Source: an uncultured Arenicella sp. (GTDB lineage: Bacteria; Pseudomonadota; Gammaproteobacteria; Arenicellales; Arenicellaceae). Taken from it: a stretch of 64,000 nucleotides of DNA. This document shows, piece by piece, positions 61,920 to 64,000 of this stretch. The stretch covers positions 1 through 64,000 of the forward strand of contig CALJWL010000016.1 of the NCBI GenBank assembly GCA_937974565.1. The letters are read 5' to 3'. The first letter of the stretch is position 1; the number at the start of each line of letters is the position of its first letter. Below the pieces are notes generated by a model. The model was not told the DNA's origin. It did not search any database and saw only the letters and a list, made by a program, of their open reading frames with translations. A program made the translations under genes and the position numbers.

Positions 61920-63719
61920 ATGTCTACTATTGTTAATCGTCGTGACCTTGATTTTTTGCTCTATGAAACCCTAGGTCTTGACAGTCTGTTAGAGGCCCCG
62001 CGTTTTTCCGATTACGATAAAGACGCCATTGATGCCATTTTTGATTTGTCACAGTCGATTGCTGAAGAGGTGTTTCAGCCATTTGCCGCCCAATTAGATG
62101 ACAATGAACCCAAGTACATCGATGGTAAAGTGGAGATCATTCCGCAGGTTCGAGAAGCCTTAGACGCCTATAAAGAAGCTGGCTTATTTATGACACCTTA
62201 CGATGCTGATATTGGCGGCATGCAATTGCCATGGATGGTGCATCAGGCGCTGAATTCGATGTTCGTGTGTGCGAATACCTCGGTATCAAATTACGCGTTT
62301 CTGACTCAAGGGGCCGCCAATATGCTGCACGCTTGTGGCTCAAAGGAGCTTCAAGATAAGTTTTTGCCTAATATGCTGGCGGGCGAATGGTTTGGCACCA
62401 TGTGTTTATCAGAACCGCAAGCCGGCTCGTCACTGTCGGACATTCGTACCAAAGCGGAAAAATTAGACGATGGACGCTATAAAATCACCGGCACGAAAAT
62501 GTGGATATCGGGCGGAGACCACGAACTAACGGATAATATTATTCACATGGTACTGGCAAAGATTCCTGGGGCGCCACCGGGGGTAAAAGGAATTTCATTA
62601 TTCTTAGTACCTAAGAATAATGTGAATGACGATGGCCGTATTGGCGATTCGAATAACGTCGCACTGGCGGGGCTCAACCATAAAATGGGGCATCGTGGCA
62701 CCACTAACTGCTTATTAAATTTTGGTGAATCAGGCGACACCATTGGCTACTTGGTTGGGGGTGAAAATCAAGGGTTGGCTAATATGTTTCACATGATGAA
62801 CGAAGCACGAATTGGTGTTGGCATGGCCGCCACTGTGATTGCTCTGGGTGGCTATTTATATTCACTGGATTACGCTCGCAATCGCCCTCAAGGCCGCCAC
62901 CTCACAAACAAAGACCCTGAAACACCGATGGTGATGATCTCTGAACACGCGGATGTCAAACGCTTATTGATGACCCAGAAGGCCTACGTTGAGGGCGCGT
63001 TGGCGTTAATGTATTACGCCGCCAATCTGTTAGACCAGATTAAGATTTCAGACGACCAACAAGAGAAGAACACACTGAATCTATTGCTTGAATTACTCAC
63101 GCCCATTTGCAAATCATGGCCGTCGGAGTTTTGTTTAGAGGCCAATAAGCACGCTATTCAAATTCTAGGTGGTTATGGTTATACACGTGAATACCCTGTT
63201 GAGCGGCTGTACCGAGATAATCGTTTAAACCACATTCATGAAGGCACGCACGCTATTCATGGTTTAGACATTATGGGGCGTAAGGTGCGTATTGCCGACG
63301 GTGCAGCGCTTAAAGCGTTGGCTGCGCAGGTCATGAGTACCATTGAACAAGCATCACAGTGGGGTGGGCTATCGCAACATGGCCAAGATTTAAGTGCCTC
63401 CTTGAAAGTTGTGCAAACCACGTTAGAATCGGTGAGTAAGGCCAATGACCCATCGCTCGCACTCGCTAATGCCACTCTGTTTTTAGATGCAATGGGGCAC
63501 GTAGTCATTGCTTGGATGTGGTTAAAACAGGCGGTTGCCGCACAAAAAGGGTTAGCCACGGGTATACCCGCAGACAAGGCTTTTTATGAAGGTAAACTGG
63601 CGGCGTGCCAGTTCTTTTATCGTTATGAGTTGCCTAAAGCAATTTGTCAGTTTGAATTAGTAGCAAAAGTGGATGACACTTGCTTTAATCTCACTGCTGA
63701 ACAATTTATCGGGACATAG
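61920..63719 (+). CDS. Acyl-CoA dehydrogenase (long form, FadE type)
   Basis: A 599-residue acyl-CoA dehydrogenase with the family N-terminal helices (1-165), FAD loop CLSEPQAGSSLSDI, ILGGYGYTREYPVERLYRDN and IHEGTHAIHGLDIMGRK containing the acyl-CoA dehydrogenase base region, plus a C-terminal acetyl-CoA-dehydrogenase-like domain (about 470-595). Longer than the 380-410-residue mitochondrial types. GAGG lies before the ATG. Likely handles the longer or bulkier substrate of the cluster. Confidence 0.9.
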   Translation: MSTIVNRRDLDFLLYETLGLDSLLEAPRFSDYDKDAIDAIFDLSQSIAEEVFQPFAAQLDDNEPKYIDGKVEIIPQVREALDAYKEAGLFMTPYDADIGGMQLPWMVHQALNSMFVCANTSVSNYAFLTQGAANMLHACGSKELQDKFLPNMLAGEWFGTMCLSEPQAGSSLSDIRTKAEKLDDGRYKITGTKMWISGGDHELTDNIIHMVLAKIPGAPPGVKGISLFLVPKNNVNDDGRIGDSNNVALAGLNHKMGHRGTTNCLLNFGESGDTIGYLVGGENQGLANMFHMMNEARIGVGMAATVIALGGYLYSLDYARNRPQGRHLTNKDPETPMVMISEHADVKRLLMTQKAYVEGALALMYYAANLLDQIKISDDQQEKNTLNLLLELLTPICKSWPSEFCLEANKHAIQILGGYGYTREYPVERLYRDNRLNHIHEGTHAIHGLDIMGRKVRIADGAALKALAAQVMSTIEQASQWGGLSQHGQDLSASLKVVQTTLESVSKANDPSLALANATLFLDAMGHVVIAWMWLKQAVAAQKGLATGIPADKAFYEGKLAACQFFYRYELPKAICQFELVAKVDDTCFNLTAEQFIGT

Positions 63720-64000
63720 CCGGTTTTGGCCCGGCGCTGGTTGCTTTAATTAAACGATGGGTTATATATTCTTTGAAGAAAAGCCAATAAACCCCCAATC
63801 AGATCAAAGGCTTACTTTTTAAACTACGCATTAACGATCTACGTCAAAAATGAACTCAGTGTGTGGTCGATGATGGGGCGTTAATGATATTAATCATGCT
63901 CGACGCAATTTTAATGGTTGGACATTGATGCGCTTAGTGTGAGCATTGCGTGCCTGAATCTCGTTAATAAACACAAAACAATCAATACACTGGCTTCATA

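Noticed and set aside
63720-64000. Open frame at the right edge (minus strand, to about 63917) and weak hairpins
   Set aside because: Short hydrophobic frame without signature; hairpin GCCGG...CCCGGC after the last gene lacks a T-tract.
1-64000. tRNA, rRNA, CRISPR, transposase, integrase or prophage genes
   Set aside because: None of their signatures was found in any intergenic region or translated frame.

Overview
The window is a chromosomal segment of a free-living, probably marine, gammaproteobacterium. The evidence is gene content and order: rne/rluC/HAD/Rieske/sppA, cysM/exonuclease/rlmD, ispD/ispF, nadC, clpB, glnE and a YheS-type ABC-F ATPase are all gammaproteobacterial in sequence. 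By eye the composition is moderate (mid-40s % GC). I found no rRNA, tRNA, CRISPR array, insertion sequence or prophage.

Layout. 0.1-3.5 kb: minus-strand block of 1-Cys peroxiredoxin, then the overlapping panE-like/DUF2520/GST genes. 3.8-6.1 kb: exported trypsin-like protease coupled to an FHA-domain membrane protein. 6.1-10.6 kb: YheS-like ABC-F, Tag-like DNA glycosylase, DoxX protein, a decayed HAD phosphatase and a small membrane protein. 10.7-15.2 kb: one 1521-residue polypeptide carrying all the domains of acetyl/acyl-CoA carboxylase. 15.4-25.5 kb: housekeeping genes (VanZ-like, recJ, BI-1, cysM, PolB-type exonuclease, MAPEG, rlmD, DUF533, sodium:solute symporter) and a candidate minus-strand sRNA. 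25.6-28.6 kb: glycosyltransferase and asparagine-synthase-like genes typical of exopolysaccharide loci. 28.8-35.9 kb: RNase E, a 1.55-kb leader/intergenic region, then divergent rluC/HAD/Rieske/sppA. 35.9-38.5 kb: GT2, Maf and a sugar dehydrogenase. 38.7-41.8 kb: a more AT-rich stretch with a secreted beta-propeller protein and a three-gene ECF41 sigma-factor unit with a recognisable ECF41 promoter. 42-52.8 kb: acyltransferase, nadC, clpB, sugar nucleotidyltransferase plus shikimate-kinase-like protein, ispD, small lipoprotein, ispF, a large conserved unknown, a GST and a GNAT. 52.8-63.7 kb: glnE, then a LysR regulator divergent from a six-gene acyl-CoA catabolic cluster (two acyl-CoA dehydrogenases, two SDRs, an ACAD10/11- and LvaA-like kinase, and a histidine phosphatase).

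Most notable: (1) the self-contained ECF41 unit with TGTCACA-N16-CGTC in front of it; (2) the four-in-one carboxylase with order CT-alpha, linker, CT-beta, BC, BCCP; (3) the LysR-controlled cluster that resembles 4-hydroxyacyl-CoA catabolism, with a kinase and a phosphatase translationally coupled; (4) a reconstructable HAD pseudogene and several short perfect tandem duplications; (5) two structured non-coding candidates (22.5-22.75 kb and 31.70-31.82 kb). Everything functional is inferred from sequence read by eye; no database search was possible.
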